Origin: Ostrinia nubilalis
Lineage: Eukaryota; Arthropoda; Insecta; Lepidoptera; Crambidae
DNA length: 64,000 bases
Assembly (NCBI RefSeq): GCF_963855985.1
Contig: NW_026973566.1
Coordinates: 2,914,001 to 2,978,000 of the forward strand
Reading direction: 5' to 3'
The notes beneath the pieces were generated by a model. The model was given only the letters and a program-made list of their open reading frames with translations. It was not told the origin of the DNA and did no database searches. The position numbers and the translations under genes are program-made. Within the stretch, counting starts at the first letter, position 1. Every line of letters starts with the position of its first letter. Shown here in pieces: positions 21,697-32,013 of the stretch.

Positions 21697-22400
21697 CTGG
21701 TATTTCATGTGATCGTTTCTTTCAGAAATTCCCTAAATCCTATTCGGATGAGGGTATTGGGTTGCTGAAGACTGCGAGTGAAGCTCAAATTAGCGAACAG
21801 TTTTCGTAAGTATTTGTTTCCCATTGCGGGTGTTTTCATAACCTAATGCCACGTTCCACATGTGATGCTGACACTCGTATTTTTCGTTTCAGATGCGGGA
21901 TTTTATAGTTAAGTGGAGGACGCACACTTTTAGGCTACAAGCAGCGTCCTCCACGGCCTCAAGCGCACAGTGCCAGATGAAGCTCTTGCATCTCCTCGGC
22001 AGGAAAGCGTTCACACTCTTGCAGAGACAGAGGTTTGATGACAAGGAGGAAATGCGAAGAGATCAGCAGTTTAGAAAGGAGAAATAATTTATACGAAATG
22101 ATAAGAAATCAATATGAAATATTGAAATATCTAGAATATGAAATGTCTATAAAATAATGTCTATAAAAATGAAATGTATGTAAAATGTTTGAACTATAAA
22201 ATCCCGCATCTGAAACGAAAAATACGAGTGTCAGCATCACATGTGGAACGTGGCATTAGGTTATGAAAACACCCGCAATGGGAAACAAATACTTACGAAA
22301 ACTGTTCGCTAATTTGAGCTTCACTCGCAGTCTTCAGCAACCCAATACCCTCATCCGAATAGGATTTAGGGAATTTCTGAAAGAAACGATCACATGAAAT
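21697..22400. repeat. Inverted repeat carrying exon/intron-like signals
   Basis: 21697-21908 pairs with 22197-22400. In the left arm a pyrimidine tract plus CAG (tgatcgtttctttcag, ends 21725), an 80-nt segment, GTAAGT at 21806 and a second acceptor ttttcgtttcag (ends 21892) look like consensus splice sites. A 64-codon ATG frame follows (21893-22087: MRDFIVKWRTHTFRLQ..., Lys/Arg/Gln-rich end). No reading frame is open across the 80-nt segment into that ATG frame in phase, so coding is unproven. The segment may be a captured gene fragment mirrored in the right arm. Confidence 0.45.
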
Positions 22401-22873
22401 ACCACGTACTGGAATACGAAAAATATCAATCACGAAAAATAAATAAATTCTCCGACGGGAACCTACCTCATGTGCGTTATTTTTATTTATTCATCAAGAA
22501 ATTATCGTGGATGCATTTTGCATCACCCGATTTGAAATATGAGGAATTACATTCCCGAAAATAATAAAATTGCGGTTGCGCAAGATCGACCAAAATTCCA
22601 AAGTGATTTGACAGCTCAAATGACAGCCGCGATTCCATTGACATCGCGAAACGTTTCGTTTCGCCGCTTAAAAAAAGTAAGTATGTACTAATAAAACCAT
22701 CATGAAAACAATTTCAAGAACACTGAAAATATTCTATTTAAAAAATAGAATAATCAATATAAAAACACTAGGAAATGTTTCATCAAAATATATTTATTTA
22801 TTTTATTTATTTATTATTAGGCATACACAACAAGTAACAATCACAAATAATATATAAAGAAAGTAACTTATGC

Positions 22874-23558
22874 CACAGAATAAGTAATAGTACAGGTACA
22901 GAAGGATTACTCCGCAAGACGATTTAAATAAATGCGAGTCTTGCTACGACGCGATACAGTGGAATTCAGCTCGCACAGCATTACGTACCTACAATTTTAT
23001 TCACCTACAAGTTTTGTCTCTTTCTATCGCGTGCCTCTGAACTCTTCTTACGCTGTTAGGGTTGCTGTCTAGTGAAAAATAAAATTAATCTACTTAAATG
23101 TCATGAGGTACGTACCTCATGCATGACACGTATGTATGTAAGTACGCATTCATTATGGAAAACCTTGGGAGAGGCCTTTGTCCAGCAGTGGACGTCATTT
23201 GGCTGAAACGAACGAACGCATTCTGAGCAGTAGTCATGGTAGGTTAGGTTCCTATACTATCCTAAGAATTTATTGATTACCTACATGGCCAACATACCTT
23301 TCAGCATCTATGGGAAGCGAAAAAAAGATAAATCCGGTAGATTTCTTTTCGAATTTAAACACCCGAATACCGCACAATATTATTTATTTCTCTTTATGTC
23401 CATTTTTAAACAATACTTCGATCATAGAATTAGGTACTACAACGCACGCCAGCGTCCTGACGGGCGCGCGCGTGACACTCGACTGATATAATACCCGCCG
23501 GCGGGGCGCTTCGCTGTAGGTAATTATCGGATGTACCGCGCGGAGTGAGCCAGGCCTG
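22874..23558 (-). mobile_element. Chimeric LINE-derived retroposon, copy 1 (7-bp TSD)
   Basis: It has exact ends CACAGAATAAG ... CCAGGCCTG with the perfect 7-bp duplication cttatgc (22867-22873, 23559-23565). The second copy (62135-62802) has the same ends and another perfect 7-bp duplication. On the minus strand it ends TTACTTATTCTGTG; ATTCTRTG is the known 3' terminal octamer of CR1 LINEs. In its middle lies, in plus orientation, an RTE 3' end (gggagaggcctttgtccagc then agtggacgtcatttggctga). It is a non-autonomous composite, likely mobilised by CR1/L2-type machinery, and sits in the CR1 3' UTR. Confidence 0.65.
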
Positions 23559-23685
23559 CTTATGCTTAGATCTAGATCATCACTCAAATAACGTGTACAC
23601 ACAGCATGGTTAAAATATTGCGTAAACAGTATTATATTGTCTTAATTAACAGTAATAAACAGTAACAAATAGGTAACAATACTAG

Positions 23686-26592
23686 CTATGTCAAAGTAAT
23701 GCCCGAAGAGGAAGCGCAGTAGAGGATCTTTTTGACGTTGCGACGGAATCGGACGTGCTTAGGCTCGAAAATATCGAGATCTAGTGATGTCGATGTTTTG
23801 CTATCGTTCTGTAGCAGTTCATTGTAAAGCCGACACATTCGTACCACTGGGTTGAAAAAGGACGTGTTATTTTTGAATACTTGCAATACAAATGTCTTTT
23901 TGCGGTTTCTAGAAAGAATTCTGGCGTTAAAGTTAAGCAAGGAAAGCAAAATAGGGGAGTCAAAGGCAGAGTGCAAAATCTTATGTAGGTGAAGAAGATC
24001 CTGTTGCTTTCTACGCACTATCAATGGTGTCAACTTGAAGTTGCGAAGCCTGTCCTGATAGGACACCAGTTTTCGGTGGAGTCCGGCTCTGAAGGATAAG
24101 ATCCTGAGGCATTTTTTTTGTACCCTTTCAATTCTCTCAGAGTGAACTGTGTAGCTGGGTGCCCAGATTACAGAACAGTATTCTAAGCAGCTTCTGACAA
24201 GGCTATAGTAGGTATAAAGAAGACTTAGGTTGTTCTTAAATGGTTTGGTTGACCTAGCCACGAAACCAAGCACTCTGAGTCCCTTAGATATGATATGGTC
24301 ATAATGATCTCTGAAGGTGAGTTGATCGTCAAACAATACGCCAAGATCCCTGACGACTGTCGACCGATGCAACTTATGACCATCCAGCTGGTAATCGAAG
24401 AGGACTTTGTGTTTTTTTCTTTTAGTAAAAGAGATAATATGACACTTACCAACGCTTAGGTACATACAATTAGACCGACACCATGATGATATTGCATCGA
24501 GGTCGCGTTGCAACCTGAGACAATCACTATTGTTTGCTATGGTGGTAAATATTTTTAGATCATCCGCATAAAGAAGACATGGGGACGATAGGAGATCAAC
24601 GAGATCATTGATGAACATCAAGAAAAGCAATGGTCCCAGGTGGGACCCCTGTGGCACCCCCGATGAGATGGTAGTTGGAGCAGAGCTATATCCTTTCAGG
24701 GTAACTAATTGACTCCTCATATTTAGATAGGAGCACACCCACCGTAACAAACTGCCATGGAAACCAAAGTAGTGTCTAAGCTTATGACAGAGCAATGAGT
24801 GATTAACCTTATCAAAAGCTTTTTTAAAGTCCGTATACACTGCGTCAACCTGGCCACCCCCGGCAAACGCAGTGCACAAGTAGTTTTTGTACTCGAGTAA
24901 ATTTGTAACTGTGGATTTTTGCCTCATGAAGCCGTGCTGATTTTGAGAGAGAAAGGGTCTGACGTGGCTGTAGATATGGTCATAGATAACACTCTCGAAC
25001 AACTTTGGGATACCAGATAGAATGCTTATTGGCCTATAGTTGGTACAATCCGATTTGTCACCGGACTTATGGATAGGGATCACATGGGCAGTCTTCCAGA
25101 CGGAAGGGAATATGCCAGCTTTAAGAGACATATTGAACAATAGTGTCAGTGGAGTACACAGTTCCGAAGCACACGCTCTCAAGAACCTAGGTGGAATTCC
25201 ATCTGGTCCCGGGCCCTTATCAGGGTCTAATTGTTTCAGTTTCCGAAGGACCTCTTCGAATGACAGTACTATACCCGATAGGTAACCACCACACACCTCG
25301 CCGGACTGATCAGCGACAGAGATAGGAGGACAGTTTATATCATAGACGGAGCTGAAGAAATCCGAAAAGAGTTTACATACACTTTCTCCATCTGAAGCCA
25401 CTGCATCGCCATATTTCATGGTCTGAGGAATACTGTTGGAGTCCTTTCTACCATTGACGTACCGCCAAAACGGCTTTACATCGTTCTTCAGACCCTCTTC
25501 AACAGAGGAGATATAGGAATTATAGCATGACCTTACCATTTCCTTGCACATAGATCGCAGTGTCGAGAATCTGTCATAATCCCTAGGGTTACCATATCTT
25601 TTAAATTTTTTGTGGTATTTATTTTTTTCATTAAGCTTCTTTATTAGTAAAGGCGAGTACCATGAGGGAAAATTGCACTCTCTTGCTGTTTTGAGGGGTG
25701 TGTATTTGTTAATTATGGAATTCAATTCCTCGTAAAACTTAGCAACATTTTCATCTATGTCAACGGCAGAGAAAAGTTCGAACCAATTCACACCACCAAT
25801 CATCTCGCAGACTTTATAGTAATCGCATTTATTGAAATTCAGCACTCGGCGATGGAACTTTTTTAACCCTTTATTGGTTGTAACAACATTGTGTAATTCA
25901 ATGCAGAGGGATGGGTGGTGATCGTCTAGTCGAGTAAGGGGATCGGTACCATAAACAGATAATTTATCGCTGTTGCACAAAACAAGGTCGAGGTACCTTC
26001 CGTTCTTATTTGGAATGCTGTTGTATTGAGATAGGTCGCAGAGAGCCATAGTGTCTAATAAAAGGTGTGATTTATGATCTGTTGAAATACAAGGAGTCAT
26101 TGAAAAATTTGTTGCAGACGTCCATGTTAGACTTGGGACATTAAAATCGCCCAGTATCACATTAACCGGGTTTCCATGAACGTTAGTTATCACTTTTTGA
26201 CAGTTCGCATAAAACCGTTTTAAAGCGTCATGTGGCAAATCGGGAGGTAGATAGCAAACACACAAATTTATTTCAACTGCATTATTATTACACGGCATTA
26301 CAGTGATCCAAATATCCTCTACCGGGCTATCCCATAATTCTCGTCGGACAACATTGATTTTTTTATCAATCGCAATCAAGACTCCACCCCCCTCAACTTT
26401 ACTTATACAGGTACTTTCCCGATCTCTGCGGAATACGTTATAGCGCTTGTCAAACAGTTCACTATCAAATAAGCTTGAGTTGAGGTTGGTTTCTGTCAGG
26501 CATAATATATCGAAATTGCTGATCAGTGTATTACGAAATAAATCAGTTATTTTTGTTCGTATTCTATTAACATTTTGATAATATATTAACAT
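23686..26592 (-). CDS. CR1 LINE ORF2: endonuclease and reverse transcriptase
   Basis: 968 aa from ATG at 26592 with no internal stop, 107 nt after ORF1. The N-terminus (YYQNVNRIRTKI, FDILCLTETNL, GGGVLIAI, NVILGDFNVP, LDDHHPSLCIEL) is an APE-type endonuclease of about 230 residues with the usual Asn, Glu, Asp and His positions. The RT spans about residues 450-740: LDPDKGPGPDGIPPRFL, YRPISIL, AVYTDFKKAFDKVNH, SGVPQGSHLGPLLFLMFINDL and the catalytic YADD at residues 675-678. The C-terminal part (LEYCSVIWAPSY, RIERVQKKCLRIL) is typical of CR1/Jockey-group LINEs. The protein nicks target DNA and copies the LINE RNA in place. Confidence 0.9.
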   Translation of the reverse strand: MLIYYQNVNRIRTKITDLFRNTLISNFDILCLTETNLNSSLFDSELFDKRYNVFRRDRESTCISKVEGGGVLIAIDKKINVVRRELWDSPVEDIWITVMPCNNNAVEINLCVCYLPPDLPHDALKRFYANCQKVITNVHGNPVNVILGDFNVPSLTWTSATNFSMTPCISTDHKSHLLLDTMALCDLSQYNSIPNKNGRYLDLVLCNSDKLSVYGTDPLTRLDDHHPSLCIELHNVVTTNKGLKKFHRRVLNFNKCDYYKVCEMIGGVNWFELFSAVDIDENVAKFYEELNSIINKYTPLKTARECNFPSWYSPLLIKKLNEKNKYHKKFKRYGNPRDYDRFSTLRSMCKEMVRSCYNSYISSVEEGLKNDVKPFWRYVNGRKDSNSIPQTMKYGDAVASDGESVCKLFSDFFSSVYDINCPPISVADQSGEVCGGYLSGIVLSFEEVLRKLKQLDPDKGPGPDGIPPRFLRACASELCTPLTLLFNMSLKAGIFPSVWKTAHVIPIHKSGDKSDCTNYRPISILSGIPKLFESVIYDHIYSHVRPFLSQNQHGFMRQKSTVTNLLEYKNYLCTAFAGGGQVDAVYTDFKKAFDKVNHSLLCHKLRHYFGFHGSLLRWVCSYLNMRSQLVTLKGYSSAPTTISSGVPQGSHLGPLLFLMFINDLVDLLSSPCLLYADDLKIFTTIANNSDCLRLQRDLDAISSWCRSNCMYLSVGKCHIISFTKRKKHKVLFDYQLDGHKLHRSTVVRDLGVLFDDQLTFRDHYDHIISKGLRVLGFVARSTKPFKNNLSLLYTYYSLVRSCLEYCSVIWAPSYTVHSERIERVQKKCLRILSFRAGLHRKLVSYQDRLRNFKLTPLIVRRKQQDLLHLHKILHSAFDSPILLSLLNFNARILSRNRKKTFVLQVFKNNTSFFNPVVRMCRLYNELLQNDSKTSTSLDLDIFEPKHVRFRRNVKKILYCASSSGITLT

Positions 26593-26699
26593 ATCTATAA
26601 AAAAATAAAGTGTAGAATATGAGTAGATATCTTGTTTAAAAAGAACAAAGAATAATAATAGAGCATAAAAAGCTATACTTATACAACTATAACAAATAA

Positions 26700-27839
26700 T
26701 TATACTATTTTGTCTAGACTTGATGTATCCTTGATGACTATAGCTGGCGAAGACTCATTCTTACGGATGTATACACGTCCGTACTTGACCCAAACAAATT
26801 TGTATTCACGCTCCTTTGCCAGCTTCCTCGCCGCTGCATGCAGGCTTTTGCACTCAGGGGCCAGATGTTCCGATAGGTAGATAACGCGCCGTTCTCCAGG
26901 GATGTCAAGTTGTATTGAGCTTAAAGGCTCGGTTTTGTGGGCCTTATTATATCTCTTATAGGCTGACAGTAGGTAGTCACGATGGCGTTCCGATGTCAGC
27001 GTAACGAGTACATTACGCGGTCGCTTAGATGTGGTGTCCACTTTAGCCACTCTGCGTACAGCGCATATGTCATTATCAGCTATTTGGGCCTTCAATTCAT
27101 CGAACAGTTTCTTAATGACCACAGTGAGGTTCTCGTTCTGTCTTTCAGGAAGCATTTGAATCTCAAAATTACGGCTTCTAGAGGCTTTTTCGAGTGTTGT
27201 CATGCGCCTTTTCAGGTCGCTCATCTCAGATTGCATCTTAACTCTTTCAGATTCCAGTGTTGCTACATTTAAGTGAGTTTTTTGAATTTCAGTCTTTAGG
27301 TCCTTTTGTTCAGCGGCCAGAAAATCTGTGGTGTCGGTGAATTCTTGCCTCAATCGATCTATTGCACCAGATATTTCTTTTTTTATAGTGGCGTTGATCT
27401 CATTAAGCATGGATGACCTTAGGTTGCCTAGTTTGGAATCGAGCAGTTTGTCAAACTGCTCGTAGGTAATTACACCGGATGGTTTCTCGTTGACGACAGC
27501 CGACTGACTACTAGGTGGGGCACCTGAGGTTGACTGCAGCTGCGTGAGCGCAATAGTGGTGTCCTGACCACAGGAAGTGTTTAATTGCAATTCGTCACAT
27601 GACATATTAACATCTTCCCGAAGTATCTCGAACTGGTTACGTACTGGAGTGCCATCGTTCCGGCGCCGAGTCACGTTGGTGCAGGAGTGACATTTCCATG
27701 ATCTAATAAGTTCTGTATGGTGTTTTTTGTAGTAGATAAGTGTCATACCCAAACATGCAAAGTGATAAGATCCATGACACGTCGCACAATCCAAAAGCTC
27801 GCCTCTGGCGATTGCCTTATTGCAAGCCAAACAGTTCAT
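26700..27839 (-). CDS. CR1 LINE ORF1: PHD-finger RNA-binding protein
   Basis: About 379 aa from the ATG at 27839 (MNCLACNK); a longer frame upstream lacks an ATG. Residues 1-50 form a Cys/His finger (CLAC ... CATCHGSYHFACLG ... WKCHSC) like the PHD-type finger of CR1-Zenon ORF1 proteins. A Gln/Ser/Thr-rich linker follows, then a coiled coil at about 120-220 (KDLKTEIQKTHLNVATLESE) and a C-terminal domain with RPRNVLVTLTSERHRDYLLS and YLSEHLAPECKSLHAAARKL, the esterase-free 'Baculo_FP-like' arrangement common in insect LINE ORF1s. Probable role: binding the LINE RNA and forming the ribonucleoprotein with ORF2. Confidence 0.8.
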   Translation of the reverse strand: MNCLACNKAIARGELLDCATCHGSYHFACLGMTLIYYKKHHTELIRSWKCHSCTNVTRRRNDGTPVRNQFEILREDVNMSCDELQLNTSCGQDTTIALTQLQSTSGAPPSSQSAVVNEKPSGVITYEQFDKLLDSKLGNLRSSMLNEINATIKKEISGAIDRLRQEFTDTTDFLAAEQKDLKTEIQKTHLNVATLESERVKMQSEMSDLKRRMTTLEKASRSRNFEIQMLPERQNENLTVVIKKLFDELKAQIADNDICAVRRVAKVDTTSKRPRNVLVTLTSERHRDYLLSAYKRYNKAHKTEPLSSIQLDIPGERRVIYLSEHLAPECKSLHAAARKLAKEREYKFVWVKYGRVYIRKNESSPAIVIKDTSSLDKIV

Positions 27840-28406
27840 GATTGTGATTATAACAGTTATTCGTTGGTTTTCAAACGTAGATAACAACACAGCTCAATGC
27901 GATGACTCAACGTGCAGTAAGTCGCTCCCGCTTACAGCGCGAATGCTCAAGCGATATTAGCACTTATGCTCCACGCGAACAGTGATGATACAGGCGAGAT
28001 TAGCGTGGCCGAGCGCGCGACTAACCGACCGGTTTCGGTGGGCGCGATAAGTCACAATTCGCCTGAGAACTGTCACTCATAACTTCTCACGCTGAATTTA
28101 TGAAAATTACTGCACTTGTATACAAGTTCATTATACTATCACGTAGCTTGTAATTTACACTGCAACTTGGTATATAAAACGTCCCGAGAAATGCACTTTT
28201 ACATATGTTCACGAATAAAGTTGTACGGAGCAATGTTTACGCGTTGACGACTTTTTTTTTATATTTCAATTAACTGAGCAAAAAGCGCCATCTATTGCAA
28301 ATTAATTCTAAATCACGCCAATAGATGTCGCTAGTGGTATCCAAAATCAGAATATCGAGAAGAAATATCAATTTGTGAAAAACAGCCAACGGCAATGTTA
28401 CACCTG

Positions 28407-29502
28407 TTTAATAGGTGCAACTCTGGTTTTGGAGGTAATCAAATGTACGTATATCATCCCGTCTTGGTCAATAATACGTATGTACACAACAGCAGCATAC
28501 GCGACATTGGAGGCATCTGCAAAACCATGCAACTCGACGCATTGGTCGCTCTTGGATAAATTTACCCACCTTGGCATACGAACGACGGTGAGCTGGCTCA
28601 AGTCATTTCTAAATTTAATCCAATCATCCAGCAGTGATGATGGCAGCTCATCGTCCCATTCGATACCCGACAACCACAATCTTTGGATGAATATTTTAGC
28701 CATTGTTATAGCTGGGGCTATCCAACCCAAGGGATCGTACAAACAAGCTATATCAGAGATGACTTTACGTTTCGTAACTGGGCAAAGGAGGAAGTGTAAC
28801 TATACAACGAAACTCATCAGACTCTCTATCCCAAGCTAATCCTAAGATCGTCTAATATCGTCTGTTTTCAGCTCTAAATCTTTCGCAGGCGTATCCTCAT
28901 TCATCAAAGCTGCCAACTCCTTATTATTTGTCGACCATTTTTGCAGAGGAAACCCACCACGCGCTAGCAATTGAGTCATTTCTTGGAAGATTTGTGCTCC
29001 TTCGGATACAGAGTGACAGCCCGTTAACAGATCATCCATATAGAAGTCGTTCAGGACTCTAGGAGAGGCTGAACCCTCGTCATAAGCCAATTGCTGTAGA
29101 GCTCGAACAGCCAAGTAGGGTGCACATGATAACCCAAAGGTAACTCTTAGGAGTCTAAAATGTTGCACATCTGACTCACGGTTTTCTCGCCATAAAATCC
29201 TTTGGAAATCTGTATCCTCCTCCGCCACCTTCGCTTGTCGGTACATTTTCACTATGTCAGCGACAAGTGAAATCGGAAAGCACCGCCACCTCATAATCAA
29301 GTGCCTCAGCTCTGGTTGTAGAGTCGGACCTATCATCAGATCACCGTTGAGTGAAACTCCGTTTGAGTCAGTGCAAGAAGCGTCAAATACTACGCGGTTC
29401 TTGGTGGTCGTCTTGTCTTGCCGTATCACAACATGATGAGGAATGTAAACACCAGGAGACAGGGGATCACTAACCTTTTCCATGTGGTTCATATCATGAT
29501 AT
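28407..29502 (-). pseudogene. BEL/Pao reverse transcriptase and start of RNase H
   Basis: The frame at 29492-28842 has VVFDASCTDSNGVSLNG, FPISLVADIVKMYRQ, VTFGLSCAPYLAVRAL and the catalytic FYMDDLLTG, all Pao-type RT motifs. The part at 28742-28398 has YDPLGWIAPAITMAKIF and the RNase H start (ELHGFADASNVAYAAVVYIR ... LITSKTRVAPIKQV). Two frameshifts between about 28840 and 28745 separate them, and the element inserted at 28402 cuts the domain after PIKQV. The enzyme is dead in this copy. Confidence 0.85.
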
Positions 29503-30384
29503 TCATGAATAACCTTTGTGTAATCCCGTTTTGAGGTCAGGATTTTTTAACAAGCGGTTTTCTAGCATGAGGAACCTCTTGAAGGCAATACGTTTAGAAT
29601 CACCTTGTTTACACGGCGGATCGACTGATTTAAAAGGCAATTTAACTATGTAACGACCATCTACATCTCTTTTAGTAGTCTGAGAAAAAAAAGCTTCACA
29701 GGCTTGTTCCTCTGCTGTGACCATTTTCTTTTTGGGTAAGGACGGCTCAGCCTCCAATTTCCAAAAATTTTTCAGCAAATGGTCGTCACACATCTCAGTA
29801 TGCATATTTACGATGACATTATGGCACGTTTCGTCTTGGTTGAATTGCTGAAGTGTTCTGCCAGAGAGGATCCAACCGAGCTTGGTATTCTGTGCAATTA
29901 AAGAACCCGGTGCACCCTTGTATAAACCATCCAACAAAATTTGGCTATATACTTCAGCTCCTAAAAGCAGATCTATTTTGTTAGGAGTATCAAAAAATGG
30001 ATCTGCTAAGACCATAGACGAAAATGCTGGAGTCATTTCAAAAGAAACTTTCCTCGTGGGTAACAAAGAAGTTACCTTGTTCAAAACGTAAGCCTTGACA
30101 GTTACGACAAAGCTGGGGTCTAGGCGGGATTGAATTTTTATGAGCACTGCCGAACTTGACGTCATAGTCAAGCCTTTATCACCGCCTAAGCCTGATACTA
30201 AACTTTTCCCAGGCATCTTTTTGAGACCTAACAACTGCACGGCCGATTCCGTGATGAAAGATGCCTGAGAGCCCTGGTCTAGTAAAGATCTGAGCACCAC
30301 AGATGTTCTGAATTTATTGGACTGCACTTTGATCAACGCTGTGGCCAATAGAACTTGACTGTGTGCTTGAGAAAAACAGGTAGT
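29503..30384 (-). pseudogene. BEL/Pao protease region
   Basis: SLLDQGSQASFITESAVQLL is the BEL aspartic protease active site (DQGS form), followed by LLLGAEVYSQILLDGLYKG and LGWILSGRT, the conserved end of the Pao protease. The frame ends LKTGLHKGYS at 29503, where a one-base shift moves the expected KRDYTKVIHEYHDMNHMEKV into the next frame (29492 onward). Upstream the region is cut by a LINE tail at 30385. Confidence 0.8.
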
Positions 30385-30530
30385 AATAATCAAAATCAAA
30401 ATCAAAAATCAAAAAAATATTTATTCAGTTTAGACCACAAGTGGCACTTATGAACGTCAATAGAAAATAATAAAAAAAGAAAAGGTAGCCCTTATGGGGC
30501 ACTTTACATGTCTCCTTATCTTTTGGGCCT
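30385..30530 (-). mobile_element. LINE 3' tail inserted in BEL gag-pol
   Basis: On the minus strand: gtaaagtgccccataagggc ... gacgttcataagtgccactt gtgg..., aataaa, then tttgattttgattttgatta repeats. I know this ending as a frequent lepidopteran LINE 3' UTR. It interrupts BEL between the knuckle and the protease. Its 5' limit is approximate. Confidence 0.55.
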
Positions 30531-30591
30531 ATAACCTTGGAAGATGGAGACTCACTTGTGATTTCGGCCTGTGATTGCGTATTTGCTTCTG

Positions 30592-31697
30592 TCACAGTAG
30601 CCTATCAACAGGCTGGTCAGCCTTAGAATGATCACCGGCTGATTTAGAGTTTTTGGGATGAAGAAGAGTGCGGTGTTTTTTCTTGCAAAGACGACATCTT
30701 GTAGACAAAGTACACTGATAAACAGAATGGCCAGAATTTAAACAGTTAAAACACAAGTGTTGTGCTTGGACAAAGTCACGCCTTGCATTGAGCAACTCCT
30801 TAGCAAATTTTTTGCAGTTGCAAAGCTTGTGACTGTCTGAACAAAATGAACAGGATAAGACCGCAGTCGCAAGATGAGAACAATTTGATTTTTTAACCCT
30901 ATTATCTAAAAATTCCAATGATCTAAATCTATTTTATAAAAATTCCTCAAAGTCATTTAAAGTTGGGAGTTCTTGAGTCGAACTGGCAATATCTTGTTCC
31001 CATAATTTTCGAGACTCTGGATCAAGTTTCTGACTAACCAAAAAAATTACCAAAACATCCCAAGAATCTGTTTTAATACATAGATTATTTAATGCATGTA
31101 AACATTCTTTAGTTGTATCCATTAATTGCTTTAAACTATTTGAAGATTCAGAATTTAAAACTTTTTGACCCGTCAGCCGCTTCAAAATACAATTAGACAA
31201 ATATTTCTTATTATTGTAACGATTTTCCAACTGAGACCAACATAATTTATAATTACTTGCAGTTAATGGAAGATGTCTTAACAATTGCTCTGCCTCGCCC
31301 GACAAACAACCTTTCAAATAATGTAGCTTCTGCACATCATCAATATTTGAATTTTTGTCAATAACGGAGATGAACATATCGCGAAAACTAACCCATTCAG
31401 AATAATTTCCCGAAAATTTAGGAATTGAAATCTCTGGTAACCGCACGCACGACCTATGTTCATTTCCCTTACTCACGCCTGCTGTAGTTTCAGAGGACAT
31501 CGGTTTAGGGTTTAACAAAAGCAATTTTTCTTTTAACAATGACTTATAATCAATATATTCTTCTTCCGTTTTATCATAATCATAATCTTTGTCTGGCTTA
31601 TAGCCCTCACTTACTGCCTTATGATGGTTTTCTAAAAACAAAGACCATTGTTTTTCTAAACTTTCTAAACGTACTTCCAAATATGACAAAGTTATAT
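30592..31697 (-). pseudogene. gag: BEL/Pao gag with zinc knuckles
   Basis: 31689-30934 encodes the capsid part: RLPEISIPKFSGNYSEWVSF, LHYLKGCLSGEAEQLLRHLP and WSQLENRYNNKK, all classic Pao gag motifs. After an in-frame TAA (30934-30936) the same frame continues to 30592 with the nucleocapsid: CSFCSDSHKLCNC, HLCFNCLNSGHSVYQC and CRLCKKKHRTLLHP. No ATG is seen at the N-terminus; the first in-frame codons follow a stop in the leader, and element 31701-40528 lies just upstream. A single nonsense change therefore separates capsid from nucleocapsid. Confidence 0.8.
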
Positions 31698-32013
31698 ATA
31701 TGTTACTGTAAAAGCTCGAATTGCAGTTAATCCTAAGATATTCCAGTAAAACCTAAGATCTACCAATTCCTAATGGTAAATGTCCCAAAAGGTTTGCGAT
31801 TCGAACTCTTACCACCATTTCGTTGGTAAATCTTAGGATTTACATTAATGGCACGGTAAATGTTGACAAACAAAACAACCATTTTTGACAGGTAATAATC
31901 GGTCTTATCTACGTATTACACGAGCGCAGCCTTTTTGTATTGTTTAATAAATGTACGAACAATTTAAGAACTAAAAAGAAAGACCACGGCATCACTTTTC
32001 ATTTTAATACAAT

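Larger units (their letters stand above)
22796..28259 (-). mobile_element. Full-length CR1-type LINE
   Basis: About 4.8 kb without the nested 685-bp insert, inserted in the right arm of the foldback with a 7-bp duplication tatattt (22789-22795, 28260-28266). The left foldback arm gives the empty site (tgaaatatattttgatg). It has a 5' leader, ORF1 with a PHD-like finger, ORF2 with endonuclease and RT, and a 3' end of (AATAA)-type short repeats (22796-22820). No RNase H is present, as expected for CR1. Both ORFs are open, so the copy is young and may have been mobile recently. Confidence 0.82.
16802..28402. mobile_element. 11.6-kb foldback element with TGTAAC...GTTACA ends
   Basis: The ends TGTAACGTTGCCGTTGGC and its inverse are flanked by the 4-bp duplication cctg (16798-16801, 28403-28406), and excision joins the BEL frame (PIKQV to SIPRLE). 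The left arm (16802-17332) pairs over about 530 bp with 22401-22795 plus 28260-28402; the CR1 LINE at 22796-28259 splits the right arm. TGT...ACA ends with a 4-bp TSD resemble Ginger-type DNA transposons, but no DDE transposase is visible, so this is a non-autonomous or composite foldback. The interior holds unique sequence, a second hairpin and two nested elements. Confidence 0.72.
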
